A DNA stretch of 64,000 nt from Nissolia schottii (GCA_003254905.1 QANU01073503.1:567694-631693); one strand, 5' to 3'. Counted from the stretch's first letter, positions 13,707 to 26,242 are shown. Notes: generated by a model not told the origin, from the sequence alone. Translations and numbers: made by a program.

Positions 13707-14476
13707 ATTAGATATGTATCTGTACCAAACATATTCAGGGTTTTGATTGATGAAATAAATGGAATCGTGGCCTCAAGCTAGAGGCATTAATGTTGGTGAG
13801 GATGGTCCCCTAAAGGGGATAGGTAGTGGAATTTATTAGAGCAGACATGGTGATTCAGATAGGGAGCTGGAGTGAAGCTACTTACACGGAGTATAACTTA
13901 ACCCTTATGCTATGCAATGCTATGCTATGCAATGCAATGCCGTGGTAGCATGCATTTACATCTTGGAAATTGATTGTTACGGAGTAAAAGTGGATGATGT
14001 TTCCCCTAGGGTGCTACGAAGCAGTTACTGACTACTAGACCCTAGGCTGCTGTTTTCAGCCGTGAGAGGGAGGGTGACAACAATGGTACCATTATCATTA
14101 TCACTTGAGTTATGCAAGAAATTACTGTGTTTTTTTCGAAATTATATGTTGCAAAATCAGTTTCACCCTTCATCAACTGGACAAATTGAAAACCGACACC
14201 GACCCACCTTCCTCCTAATCAAAGGGGTTAGAAGAACCAAGCCAAGATTTTGTACTTTCTGATTTTTATTTATTTATTTATTTATTTATTATTATTTTTA
14301 ACTTAGTTCTGATGTTGCCAATGGGTTGAACAAAAAATTCTGCAGCTATTTTGTATTAAATGCCAAGTATATCTTAGCAAATACACAACATTCTCTAGTC
14401 TGGTAGCCTTAGGTTTTTGTTGATAACGTTGCTCTTACATGTGTATGATATCCTTTTGTTTATCATGTAGTATGGA
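13707..14476. other. Intergenic DNA without a recognisable gene
   Basis: It contains a small TATGCAATGC tandem at about 13909-13939 and a TTTA run at about 14266-14290. The 66-codon frame at 14062 shows no recognisable domain. Confidence 0.5.
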
Positions 14477-15010
14477 TCATGGTCACTAAACTCCCTACAC
14501 AAAACGAGTTAATACTCATATAAACTCTTTTTTGATAAACTCGTACGAGTTTAAGTAAACTCTCAATTTTACTACCGAGTTTACGAGTTAAAATCTACCT
14601 ATGAGTTTACGAGTTTATCTCAAGATGTATAAATTTGGTAACTTTTTTAGATACTTAGTTGACTTTGTGTGTTCTAGACAATATATCTATCGAGTTTACT
14701 AAGTCGATTTTATATATTTATCATAATTGAGTTATATTTTATCAAATTATAAAGTAATACATGTACAGAATAAAGTATGACATAACTAAGTGTCATGGAT
14801 TAAGGTATATTTTATGATTTTTTCATTTATTTTATTTTAAAATTAACATTATTCAATGTCAATTACGAATACAAAATTTAATCATATTTAGTTCCTAATT
14901 ATATTGCTTATAACATATATTTGTTACACATGTAAACTCTTACGAGTTTACGAGTCGAGTTTGCTGAGCCTTCACGAGTTTATTTAAACTCTCGAGTTTG
15001 ACAACCTTAA
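14477..15010. mobile_element. Inverted-repeat element rich in GAGTTTACGAG motifs
   Basis: The two ends (about 14500-14620 and 14930-15010) are packed with mutually complementary motifs (AAACTCGTACGAGTTTA, GAGTTTACGAGTT, ACTCGAGAG). The right end finishes as GAGTTTGACAACCT, whose complement AGGTTGTCAAACTC resembles GGTCACTAAACTC on the left. The middle is AT-rich and noncoding. Flanks tagtatgga and taatataga could be a decayed target duplication. It is likely a non-autonomous DNA transposon; the superfamily is not certain. Confidence 0.45.
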
Positions 15011-17046
15011 TATAGATTGTAAGTGAAAACATTATTTTTAGACTAATCTCTCAGCAAGTTAGTCCTCAGAATAATTATTGGACAAATTCGTCCGTGAAAA
15101 ATGAAAACTCTTGACACAATCTTTTAAAATGAAAATTGTGGATTAAATTAGTCTTTTTTATGGATTGATTATTCTTTTAAACATTTTTAATCAGATATTT
15201 TAGTCTCTAATAATGATTAATTTGACCCAGTTATTTTGGGATTTTTTTAAACTCAACAGATGGATAGAATGTCATGTTTTAACCTGTAAATGGGTCAAAC
15301 AACAATGAAAATATAAATATAACTTGTAAAGTTCTGTTTTGAAGGTTTTAACAGAAGTAGGATAATAAGCAAAAAAAAAAAAAGGGCATTGAGAAGACAA
15401 GTTTTGTGCATTATACAATCATATGTCACTCTCAAGATCAGATCAAGCTACCAATTGGAAAAAAATTGGGAATTGAACAAAGTATAAGAGAACAATCAAG
15501 AAGTTTTAGCCAAGTGTTAAGAAACTGAATTAGCCAATTAGTCTACAAACACAAGTTTCCAATTCCATCACAATCTAGACAAAATGAAAACAGAAAAGAG
15601 GAGGGGACATACATACATAGCTATGTTTGGTCAATTTGATATATAGATATATAGATATATAGATAGATAGATAGATATCATATATTTCATACATATATCT
15701 CAATGCCATCCATGTCTATCTAGTTGCTTCCAGAATCAGGCTTTGTCGATCTCAAGGCTCAATTAGAATGAATGACATAGATTAATGTTGATGAGGTTCT
15801 TAATCTAATTATCATATTCAATAGAAATTCCATTCAGGCTCAAACTCTTTGTTTAAGTTAGGCTCTTTTAATAAATGTGCAAAATCCAAAATGCTACTAA
15901 TACAGAAATTATAAATGAGGTTTGGGGGCCTGTTTTGCCATTTTAAAATATTTTGTGCAATTTTAGGTATAGACTTTGAAAGATATATACACATGGTTTA
16001 AGTTTTATTTAACATTTATGTTAGACTGACACACAGTTAATAAGGATATGAGTTTAATTTTCACTATCAATGTGTATACTACTTTGATGAGTATACTATA
16101 AGTAACTATATAACACTTAATAAGCTTAAAGACATGCCTTAACTTCAATGAGATAATTGATGTTGAACTCATGTAAGTCTCTTCATCAAAAATCAAAAAG
16201 TTTTAACATTTATTTTTTGATAGCATTTTATAATCTTTTGTAAATATGCTTTGTATCATAAACTTTAATTACTTGTATTTCTTTGGACCTACCTTCAAGA
16301 ATTCAATTACAACCAGAAAACTGAAAAATGAGCTCTAAATTCTATAAAATGGAAAATTATTGATAGTTAAAATTTAAAATGTTAAGTTGTTAACAAAATC
16401 TATTGTACCAAAACAAATAAATGTTAAAACCCTACTTCTAAAATATGTTTTCAAGCTAATGAATTTTATTAAAATTAACTGAATTCTTTTGTTGGAGAAA
16501 ATATATTTTTCTCTCAATTTTCTGTTTCAAAGGTCAACATGATTCTAACAAGTATGATTAACTTTGAAGACAAGCTTTACTTTTTATTTTCACAAAAAAA
16601 AATCTGAATTTTCATCACTTTTATTTGATTGGTTATTTGCCTGCTACTTTATTAATGTTTCATAGAGCCAACAGAAATTGCAGGCATTACAGTTGTGATG
16701 ACAAGGAAAGGGAGCTTCCTAGAACCAACCTCTCTATTTTTCTGTGTCGTTTTGTTCTCTTAACATTAATAATTCATTCATGTATTGGGTACTTTTAGAT
16801 TATTAGCTAATTAGCTGTTTCTGCTTCCAACTTTATCTGTATGTCACATGAGGTACCCTAGCTTAATTTGTAATACTTATTACAATCCACGTGAAATGAG
16901 TCACTCAAAAACACTAAGCCTTTTTTGCACAATGCAAGAAACAGGGTCTTCCAATTTCTTTTTGACTTGTTGCTATAATGTTCCACTGATTTCTTTTGTT
17001 TTCTCATTACATGTACATAACTGGTTTAATAATTATATATATATAT

Positions 17047-17101
<55 letters not shown>

Positions 17102-18213
17102 GGGGCCATATCACATTATTATAATTGAACATGTCTCCTTCTATTTTATATTTTTCCCTAATGTTTTCTTTTTTAATAAAACTTCATTTCAATAGTGGAT
17201 GCATCCAAGTTGGGGGAATAATATTAGGAGTATAAGACACAACCAAATTGGTTAAAAAGCCCCCACATGCTAATATTTATGCCGGCAGAGTTTGTGACAG
17301 AGCCACTACACAAAACTATATAATTAATATACAAAGCATGGCAATGAAAAGAAAAAAACTATAGTATATATAATATAGTTGTGTATGGGCCATTGGGATT
17401 ATCTATAACAATTGTATTTGCCATCATCACAATTGCTAGCATTTTTTTTTTTGGAGTATTTTTCAGGTGGCACAATTACTAGGATGATTGAATTTGTCAG
17501 CTGTTTTTGGTTTTGGTCTAAGTTTATGGTTTAATTGATGTTTGCAGGAGCTTCTCCTTTGACATTTTTTAGAAGTAAATTGATCAATTATATAGTTAAA
17601 GCTTAAATTGTTAGGTGGGGACTTTGAAGATATAATTAGATGTATCTTTCTAATACAGTTTTTTAAAACTTAAAAAGCCTGAATTGTTGCGTTGATAATT
17701 GGCAAGTTCATAACAGGGGGGGGGCCTAAGGCTAACATTAATTAAAAAGAAAGTATCGTTATTAATTAATGGCTAACTATTACTTTAAACAAGGACTCTT
17801 AACCAATCATTTCTTTCATTTACATAATTCATTACATGCATCTCTTCATGAATACATGCTAGGAAGATCCTAGAATTGATTTTGTTAGCATCTACTTAGA
17901 TTTTTGATAATATCTGCCTTAACTTGACCAAAAAAAATTGACATTTAGAAAAAGAAAGTTTAATTTCTATTTAGTATAAAATAATTTATATTGTTCATCA
18001 ATAAAAATGTAAGTGAGGGCTAAATAATTATAGTTAGTAGTTATTTATCATGATTTGGAAATTTTGTGCTTTTATATTTGTTGATATATATACTTTGTGA
18101 GTGCATATAAACTAAACTCAAAGGAAAAATGACACACATCTCTAGGGCTTTTTTTAAAAAAAAAAAAATAAAATAATTTCTTTCCCCTTTGTAAGCTAAA
18201 GTTGCTCTGAGAT
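15011..18213. other. AT-rich intergenic DNA with two microsatellites
   Basis: I see no gene. A GATATATA/GATA microsatellite lies at about 15639-15678, and a compound (AT)n(AC)n(AT)n microsatellite at about 17033-17097. Poly(A) and poly(T) runs are common. Short ORFs are low-complexity. Confidence 0.55.
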
Positions 18214-18324
18214 GTCATTTTAAAGTGAGAATTGTTTTGATTATACTTTTGAATAGCAACAAACTAGTCTGAGTGTGTAAATTAAAGGCTCTTCCTCCGT
18301 GAATCCAAATAAAGTTAGTATCAC
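18214..18324. repeat. Copy 1 of a duplicated 110-bp segment
   Basis: This stretch matches 19343-19461 in the same orientation with substitutions and small gaps. Shared blocks include TTTTAAAGTGAGAA, ACTTTTGAATAGCAAC, AAATTAAAGGCTCTTCCTCC and GAATCCAAATAAAG. I do not recognise the parent sequence. Confidence 0.85.
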
Positions 18325-18619
18325 CATTTTTTTCTTTTTTGGCTATGACATGTCGACAATTTTATTCTACTAAAAAAAACACATGTAAGAATCATTGTTA
18401 CAGGGATTTATAAGTTATTGAATAATTGATAGTTAAAAAAGTCTAGTTAAAAATTAAAAAAAAAAATACAATAGAAGATTTCAAGAGAAAAGAAATTAAT
18501 ATCAAATCGTTGAATTTAAGGCAAAACATTACGATTAAGTATCATAGTTGTTAATAATAATAATAATAAAAAATAAAAAAAGAAAAAAGAAAAAGCAATA
18601 TAGGAACGAATTATAATAA

Positions 18620-18846
18620 GAGTTCTGCTACACGTACATCAAAAAATATACACCATACATACACCCTATACTTATATACATAAAGTTTGTATTTTAATGC
18701 CTATAATGTTTGTGCACTTAATTAAATATAATTGAGAATATCATTTATAAGTTTGTAATGTTTGTGCGCTCATGAAAATAAAGTTTGTGCATTAATAATG
18801 GTGTATGTATGGTTGTATAAAATTGTGTGTATATGTAGCATTTTTG
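18620..18846. mobile_element. Mutator-like MITE, 227 bp
   Basis: A perfect 9-bp target duplication, TTATAATAA, flanks it (18611-18619 and 18847-18855), which is the hallmark of Mutator-like insertion. The terminal inverted repeats are imperfect and about 45 bp long; both read toward a shared CCATACATACACC block. The interior carries AAAGTTTGTGCA and AATGTTTGTGC motifs. In inverted orientation these match the larger element at 52785-53730, so the two belong to one family. There is no transposase. Confidence 0.85.
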
Positions 18847-19342
18847 TTATAATAAATCTCCTTTGCCATTAAGTGCCAAGTAGGAAGTAAACATAGCACA
18901 TCCCTGCTTTTATTCAAAGCCTATCTATATCAACTGTTTGCACTGTAACCAAAATCTTCAGTCAGTTTCCAACCTTCCAACAGAAACAGCAGTACTTGGA
19001 AAACAATACTCATCCATTTTCCCACAATATCTGATACAAGCGCATGTATGTGCACCACATAAAGAGACTAGGAAAACTCATTGACCTTAATTAGTCTCTA
19101 AATTAATTTACCATTTGCAACAAGTTTCTACTCAAAATAAAAGGAATCAACCTGGCTATATGTGGTGGACTTAATACCAACCCCCATTCGTCAAAGGAAA
19201 GAAATGGTACCCCACCACTTGAACGAGAACATATCAACACAATTTAAAACATTGCTCTAACCAGAATTTAGCAATCTTAATAGCCTCACGCAAACCAGCA
19301 TTTCTACCTCCAAGAATACACTTATTTCCACTTGTCCCAGTT

Positions 19343-19461
19343 GTCATCATTTTAAAGTGAGAACTGCTTTGATTACACTTTTGAATAGCAACTAAAATGG
19401 GCTGAGTGTGCAAATTAAAGGCTCTTCCTCCATCCATGAATCCAAATAAAGCTAGTGTCAC
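19343..19461. repeat. Copy 2 of the duplicated 110-bp segment
   Basis: It is a direct repeat of 18214-18324, about 1.13 kb away. On the minus strand it lies in a 75-codon frame (19234-19461, GTG start) that is not preserved in copy 1. I therefore do not call a protein. It could be part of an unrecognised noncoding gene or a remnant of a transposon. Confidence 0.85.
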
Positions 19462-21300
19462 AATTATTCCTTTCTTGCCTCCTTTAAGGAAAGTCCTTTA
19501 ATTTTTTTAGCTTTTGTATTTTTTGATGTGCCCTTATCTCTTGCTCCAACCATAGGGATAGGAAGGTGGGGTTGGTGAAAACTATGTGAGCAAGAAATGA
19601 GATTGCAACTTGTGTAGTTGTCACATGCATGTTGTAACAAGCTTTGAAACTGATGAAATTGTAGTTGCACAAGAAATGAAGGAGTTGAAGGTTTTTGTTT
19701 GGGAGAGGATGAAAATATAAATCAAGTAGTGAGGACCTTGCTTTAGTTAATTGCTTATCTTGAATCATTCTTTGATTGAAAATAAAATTGAGATATTGTA
19801 GTTTGTGCATACAGATATTTAATTTTGCATATTTCTTGCATAACCCTAGCTTTTGTTTGGTCGTGATTGCATAGCCCTAGCTTGTTTTTTCATATTTTTG
19901 TTTGTTCTGTTTCAACAACCACATAATAAACTATGGTTACTTAAAAAGCAAAATAATTGCATCAAAATAACCACATAAATAAACAGAACCCAGTAAAACT
20001 TTCATAATCTTTGTTTAGCTAAAAATATCTCCTTTATACTTTTATACTTTTCTTTTATATAAAATATTCATTTTGGTGCATAATTGCTTAAAATGTAAAA
20101 AATTTATGACTATTTAAAATATAGGACACTTTAGTCCCTAACCCTAAACTTATAAAGTGGACACTTTATATAATTCTACTACAATAAGGACAAAAGTATC
20201 CTCATATCTTAAACGATAAGAGACTAACTTGTTTCAATTTACATGTTTAAAGGCTTAAAAGTGAACTTTCAATTTTTAAAGGACTATTTTGTTCGCTCGA
20301 TATTTTAAATAGAGACTACAATGGGTATTTTACTTTAATTTAATTTAATTTTTATCCTTGTCTTGTTTGTGGTTGAGGATGCAAGAAACAAAGGAACGCG
20401 GCAAAGGATGTTTTTGGCCACATAGACTAGAAGATTTGGATCTATGAAGTAGCAAAGCCTTAGTAAAGAAGACTTTACCAGGCTTTTTTGGTCATGGGAT
20501 GCATTACCTCAATTGTTCCACGTGTTTTAGACTTTAATCTTGGGCTTGATTGGTTACCCTATTGGGCTTTTATTCAGCATAACATATTGGACTTGCTTTT
20601 ATGATTGAATTGCAAAAACCATCACCCACCCAAAAGGTCATGGCCCAAATTAATGGGCAAAAAAGGGATTAACAAATCGACTTGTAATTATTACTCTTTT
20701 TATATCTACTATATTAATAAATGTTCCACCACCACAACTAAGTGTATGAATGAAATTAATAATAATAATAATAATAATAATAATTATTATTATTATTATA
20801 CCTAGATCGATGTTGACAATAAACAAATATTTTAAAACTCTAGAAATGAATCAGAGGGAGATTCGTCATTTATGTGGATTAACACGATTAGTTAGAATAA
20901 GATTTTGCCTTTAAGAAGTGTAGAAATTTGAAGACATTTTAGGGTGTTTGTGTGGACGGATTTGCAGCTCTATACAAAGCCAAACGGTATTGACAATTCC
21001 AAAATACTAATTGCAGGAAGCAAAAGAATTTATAGTAACTTAGAAAATTTTCTTTTACATTTCTAAAAGATAATACAAGAATCTGCACGCATAGATCAAT
21101 AAAAAATCCAAATACTCAACGTAATTTGATCAAAATTATCCAAAGATGAAAATACCAACACTTGATGACAACAATGTATCCTCCTTTCTGAAGAAGGCAC
21201 ATCAAGCTTGGGACACAGCTTGCTGCTCCTGCATTTAAAAAAGCAACAGAAGAGAATCCTTATGAATAACATATCTATTAGTATATTGTGCATATGGCTT
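19462..21300. other. Intergenic DNA with a trinucleotide microsatellite
   Basis: No gene is recognised. At about 20757-20800, (AAT)n runs into (ATT)n, so the array can fold on itself. A degraded segment at about 20100-20340 has TTTAGTCCCTAA and an inverted AGAGACTACAATGGGTATTT, which resembles worn MULE ends. Confidence 0.45.
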
Positions 21301-21303
21301 TAA

Positions 21304-21495
21304 GGCAGCATTTAGTATACAAGACTGCAGGGATACAAAGATAGAAAATTCTTATATTTTTTATACCTCGTTAAAATTAAAATAGATGAGACAAAAAAAA
21401 TTTGTGTCTGGAGGGATACCAGAATTGAGGCTTAGAAAGACAAAAATTTTCTCTCTCTTTGTCCTTTTGTCTTATCTTTAGTACCAAACACAACC
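21304..21495. mobile_element. Tourist-like MITE (PIF/Harbinger type)
   Basis: It is flanked by the 3-bp duplication TAA (21301-21303 and 21496-21498). The ends are GGCAGCATTTAGTA and, on the complement of the right end, GGTTGTGTTTGGTA, which matches the 'GG..GTGTTTGG' style of Tourist elements. It is about 192 bp and noncoding. Confidence 0.75.
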
Positions 21496-21764
21496 TAATA
21501 ACTCGGAGTTTAAGTAAGATTATAGGATATTATAAAAATGAACCAATATATCTAATGATGTTTTTGCACTTATTAAATATGCACCTCATACTTAGGGTAA
21601 TACTAATTACAAATTAAGCATATGAAATCATAAATTATACTTGTTAAAAATGCACATCATACAATAATTTGTTCTCAATGCAATACTAGTCACAACAGGA
21701 TCAACTAGGTAAAAGGGCAAGTTATACAACACGCAAGAGGTATCTATTGATGGGAAATACAATA

Positions 21765-21916
21765 CTTCTTCCTCTGTCTAATATCAACCATGATTTTTTT
21801 ATTTTTAGATATATTGTTGACTTAATGTATCTAAATATAATTTGCATCCAGATGCATTGAACTTAATAATGTATCTAAACATTAAAAGTGACCGATAATA
21901 TAGGATGGGGAAGCAC
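21765..21916. mobile_element. Decayed Stowaway-like MITE
   Basis: TA flanks lie at 21763-21764 and 21917-21918. The left end reads CTTCTTCCTCTGTCTAATAT and the complement of the right end reads GTGCTTCCCCATCCTATATT. The interior pairs partly around a TGCATC centre. The ends are weakly conserved. Confidence 0.45.
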
Positions 21917-21918
21917 TA

Positions 21919-24562
21919 GAAAGGGGGGAAAATACAATTTATACCCTTGAACTATATATCATACGCACTTTAGCCCATGACTTTTGAAAAGGTGCAAATC
22001 GAGATTTAATGTTATGCAAATTGATCACCAAATTAATTCCACATAGCAAATTGTTAGAAGTGCATTCTCAACCTTCAAAATCTTGCCTTCAATATGTTTT
22101 ACTGCATCAACTTTCCCACCCAAGAAAACCTCACATCCACCCTAACTCCAACTATATATGCTATCCGAAAGCTCCATTGAAGTTGCACCAAACCAACCTT
22201 GCTCAATTTTAACATTTCCAACTATAGACACATGCTTCAGGAATTGCCTACTATCTTCTTGTACTTGGAAAGCTCAACAAGCTTTGCAAATTGAGAGTCT
22301 TTGAGCCCTCTTTTTTTTTTTTTTGTAGCATAAACTATAAAGACCATTATAATACCAATTGCTGCTCCTGACACCTTTCTATGCAATACTCAATAAATTT
22401 TCTACTTTTTTTCCAACGCTGGCTATCAAAACAATTAAATCATTATTATGCCACCTTGGCCTAACTTACATGCTTGAGGAGAGACTTCAAAGATTCTAAG
22501 TCATAGTCGCCATATATGGCAACTTCTCTGTCCTTAAATTTGAAATTTGGCAGTCCAAGTTGCAAACTTTTATGACTTCCTTGTTATGGTTTTTGGTGTC
22601 ATGAAAATTCCATCATACATTTTGCTCTGCATAATTCCACTATAGTACCTCACTTCTCTACTACTCTCCTATGCCCCTAGATTTTTTCTTAGAATATTGT
22701 TGGGTTCAAAAATCTTTCACAAAATGAGCTTTCATCTAAGGGGAAAACATAAATAGAGTCATTCTTATAGTGTTGTTCTCCTGTATATAAAAATTTAATG
22801 GGAAAGAGTCTCCATATTTACTAAACTAAATTATAAACAATTTGTCATCTAATAGTTTTTATTAAATGAAATTATCAAAATTTGAAGTTGAATAAACTCC
22901 ACTTAATCTAACTTGAGTTAGGTCAATCTACAAAGGAATAAAAAGTTATTTCAATATAAGTTTTTTCATCTCCGACACTCAAGTTTAAAACCTTGCTAAT
23001 TAATGTATCATTTATATAATATCAGTAATATGTATTAGAGGAATACTTAGATCTCTTAACTTATCATTTTAAACTTTTTTTACCTACTAAATGAAATAAA
23101 AAAGCAAATGTATTTAATGTTTTAAAAAATATTTTAAAAAATATTTTTATTTCATTTAATAATTAAATTTTGTTTAAAAAAATGAATTAGAAAACTCAAA
23201 CACTACCGTATGTATTAATATTATTATTTTTTCCATAGAAGTATTTTCTGGTTCCCTTAACCCTTGTCTGACTCTAGGCTAGGCTACTTTTGAGAATTGG
23301 TTTCTTTCTAATGTTAGAAGAGTCAAGTCCTGTGACTACGTGCATGGACCTTTCACAATATGAAAAAGTAACCCCATTACCTAACCCCATGTGTGCAACA
23401 TGGATATTTGTATTAACGCATATATTAATTATTAGATTAATTTTGAATAACAAATTATTTAACGATAAATGTTTATAAAACAATATAATATCTGACCCAA
23501 AAACCAAGATAAATAACATTTTGTGACACTAATTACCGTGGACATATTTCCATGCAGAATCTGACAATGCGCCGATTAGAATCATGTCATGTCATGTGAT
23601 GTGGTGCAGCTAGGTGTAGGGGTATGGAAATTAATGAGTTGGGATTGTTAAAAGCATTTTTAGAATTTCAAAGTGACATATCTTTGGCACAAATTGATTT
23701 TACGATAGTAGCACTGCATTGCCTGACCAACCACACATACACATTCACATACACATACAATGGTTGTTTGCCACAGAAAAGGTTACAGCTGGCGTGGACT
23801 CAACGATGCCAGAGAGAAGGGGAACCAAGGAGAGAACAAAGGAGGAGACAAGCAGTGCTAAGCCCTATTCACATCACAGTAATCCATGCAGCAATCAAAC
23901 AACTTTGGTAAATAAAATAAGACAAAAGAAGCAGATAGCATCCTATCTATCTATCTATCTATAAAAATATATATATGCATGCCCACTGCCCATCTTTCTT
24001 TATGATTACCAACAAAGCAAGCCGCTTATGGCATTGCGCGCACACCTCTTCCAAAACACCCACCCGCCTCCACTCATTTTAAATGAAATATTTTGTTAAT
24101 TAATTTTTTATTTATTATTAAACAAATTTTAATAAAATATCTATTTTTTCAAAATCTCATTTATAAATAAATTGATACAAATAAACAATAAGTTAACCAT
24201 CACAATATTTCCAAATTCAAATGGCACAATAAGATCCAAAAGCACCATCTCTTAAAAAAAAACAAACCAACACTGATAATAGTAGTTATGACTGTCTCAT
24301 GTCCTCCTAGATAGGTTTACCAAAGGGAAAGCATGTTGAGAAAAAAAGTGTGTTACTATATATGCTTTGATTAGATAATAGTAACTACTTACTAATATCT
24401 TTAAAATATTATTTCAGGGTTTTCTTTAAATACATTAGTGATTTATTTTATACCATTCGTATTTCTCTAAAGATGTTCTAAAATAATACCAAATAACATT
24501 AGCAGTCACGTTCTTTCTCTCTTCTAAACTTTCTATTTTATTTATTTCTCAACTCACTTGCA

Positions 24563-24595
<33 letters not shown>

Positions 24596-24600
24596 TATAT
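21919..24600. other. Intergenic DNA downstream of TCP2
   Basis: No gene is recognised. The start (about 21930-22000) has ACAATTTATACCCTTGAACT, which looks like one end of a MULE-type repeat. An AT-rich inverted repeat lies around 23080-23165 (AAATGAAATAAAAA and its complement). Small microsatellites occur at 23946-23962 (ATCT) and 24561-24605 (TC, AC, AT). Confidence 0.45.
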
Positions 24601-24879
24601 ATATAAAAGAAGGTATCCCATCAATCATATAAAAATAGAAAAATCATTTCTACATATATAGGAGAACTGAGGCAGGAAATTAAACTAACCACATATATCA
24701 AGCATGTCTGATTAAAAATGATAAAAAAAAAATATCTCAAATGAATGTAACCTATTTGTCTAGGAATGAAAGGCAAAAGACAGAAACACAAAATTAAGGA
24801 CTTTATTTTTTTGTCTCACTCTTACCAGGAAAAAGATGGGACCAAACAAGAGCAATGTGGGGTCTCTTTCCCCAGAAAC

Positions 24880-26199
24880 TCAGTTCTTGCCTTTACCCTT
24901 ATGGTCAGAATGCCTGCTGCTCCCATCCCCATAGTAGAGCTGCAAGCTGCCATCAAACACAGCAGAAGAGAAGTGGTTATTTTGGTGATGATGATGATGA
25001 TGATGATGGTTGTTGTTGTCCAATGCTGGAGCAGCAGCAGCAGCGCCTCCTCCCATGAAGAAAGGTACATTGGATGATGATGATGTTGATCCATCCATAG
25101 TTGAAGAAAACCTGTGAAACAGATTATGATGATGGTGAGGCAGAAGAGAAGGATGGTATTGAGTAGAAGAAACATTGGACTGAAGGGTCCCCCTATTGTT
25201 GAAGCTGAGGCTGTAGTCTCCACAAGCAGCAGCAGCAGCAGCAGCAGGAGAAGGAGAAGATGAAGCAGTAGTAACCATGTTGCCATGATGCATGAAAGAG
25301 ATCAATTGCTGCATCTGAGGATCAGAGTGGTTCTCACCACTGCTGAATGGTTCTGAAACCTGAAGTGAAGAAGAGCCGAAGTAGTCCATTGGTGTCACTG
25401 CTGAACACCAATGCTGCTGCTGCTGCTGCTGCTGTTGGCCATCACCTCCATGGATCTGATGAGCTGATCCAGTAGGACTAGCACTGTTGTTGTTGTTGTT
25501 GTTGTTACCAATCCCACCAGTGAGTAGCTCAGTGAAAGAAGCAGTTTGTGACATGTTGGGGTTATGCTGATGTTGATGATGTGCATTGAGAGATTCAATC
25601 TCTTTCTCCTTTGATGCTCTCTCCCTTGCCCTCTCCCTTGCCTTGACACGGATCTCAGACCTTGAGAGGGACAATCCAGAGCCTCTGCTTGTCTCCGAGT
25701 TGCTGCTACCACCAGACTTTGACAATGAAAGGTTCTGCCTTTTCTCATTGCTTTGTTGCTGCCTTGGTGTCTCAGGGAAGGAGGTGTTGAGGGAAGGGAG
25801 CTCAGAGATGGAGTCTGATGCAGCCTTGATGAGCCACTCCACTGCCTTGCTTGGCTGGTCATAGCCAAGGCGGTCTTGGAGGTCATAAAACTGAATTGCT
25901 GTGGACACTGACAGCCTCACCCTTCTGTCCCTCAGACCCTTTGAGGTCATCACCTTGCTGTGCCTGTCCTTTCCCCCTGATGCTCTTGACACCTTTATGA
26001 TCCTGCTTGCAGTGTTGCTCTGGTTGAAGTAGTTTGTGACCTTATTTCTATGCTCTCCTGATCCACCATCTTCTGCATCATCATTGTTGTTGTTGTTGTT
26101 GTTGTTACCTCTTGAAGAAGCTACTATTGTCTTGTTGCAACTTGAAACTCTTGGGAACTTGCTACATGCCTGTGCTTGAATCTCATCCTCCTCCTCCAT
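24880..26199 (-). CDS. TCP2: TCP2-type CIN/JAW transcription factor
   Basis: This is a 439-residue class II TCP protein in one exon. The TCP domain spans about residues 75-134: basic region [20 protein letters not shown], then [20 protein letters not shown] and the second helix ([14 protein letters not shown]). An arginine-rich R domain follows at about 181-200 ([20 protein letters not shown]). R domains in CIN-type TCPs point to TCP2/TCP24. The C-terminal half has low-complexity runs: N8 at 32-39, N7 at 232-238, Q8 at 255-262, A7 at 319-325, A5 at 386-390 and H8 at 398-405. A miR319 site overlaps residues 336-342. In Arabidopsis these nuclear factors restrain cell proliferation and promote leaf differentiation. 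The start is the first Met in this frame downstream of the leader. The F-box and KH neighbours match the Arabidopsis TCP2 locus. Confidence 0.97.
   Translation of the reverse strand: MEEEDEIQAQACSKFPRVSSCNKTIVASSRGNNNNNNNNDDAEDGGSGEHRNKVTNYFNQSNTASRIIKVSRASGGKDRHSKVMTSKGLRDRRVRLSVSTAIQFYDLQDRLGYDQPSKAVEWLIKAASDSISELPSLNTSFPETPRQQQSNEKRQNLSLSKSGGSSNSETSRGSGLSLSRSEIRVKARERARERASKEKEIESLNAHHQHQHNPNMSQTASFTELLTGGIGNNNNNNNSASPTGSAHQIHGGDGQQQQQQQQHWCSAVTPMDYFGSSSLQVSEPFSSGENHSDPQMQQLISFMHHGNMVTTASSSPSPAAAAAAACGDYSLSFNNRGTLQSNVSSTQYHPSLLPHHHHNLFHRFSSTMDGSTSSSSNVPFFMGGGAAAAAPALDNNNHHHHHHHHQNNHFSSAVFDGSLQLYYGDGSSRHSDHKGKGKN
25175..25194 (-). promoter_or_regulatory. miR319 target site in the TCP2 mRNA
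   Basis: On the minus strand the site reads AGGGGGACCCTTCAGTCCAA, the same as the site I recall for Arabidopsis miR319-regulated TCP genes. It encodes RGTLQSN within the open frame. miR319 guides cleavage of such mRNAs, so transcript level is expected to be set by miR319. Confidence 0.95.
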
Positions 26200-26213
26200 A
26201 TCACATCAATCAT
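26124..26213 (-). promoter_or_regulatory. uORF overlapping the TCP2 start codon (29 codons)
   Basis: An upstream ATG lies 14 bases before the TCP2 ATG and out of frame with it. It runs through the first 25 codons of TCP2 before a stop. Its context (G at -3, A at +4) is moderate, while the main ATG has G at both -3 and +4, so leaky scanning is plausible. Its ATG overlaps the TGA of the preceding uORF as ATGA. Confidence 0.55.
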
Positions 26214-26242
26214 GCCTTTTGAAACAAACACAAGGTGGTCAT
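26210..26242 (-). promoter_or_regulatory. Short uORF in the TCP2 leader (10 codons)
   Basis: It encodes MTTLCLFQKA. Its TGA overlaps the ATG of the next uORF. Two still shorter uORFs lie further upstream in the same predicted exon (MQIT and MMMMRLMRL). Translation is not shown, only possible. Confidence 0.5.

Noticed and set aside
19234-19461. 75-codon minus-strand frame as a small protein gene
   Set aside because: It starts at GTG, has no recognisable domain, and the duplicate at 18.2 kb does not keep the frame.
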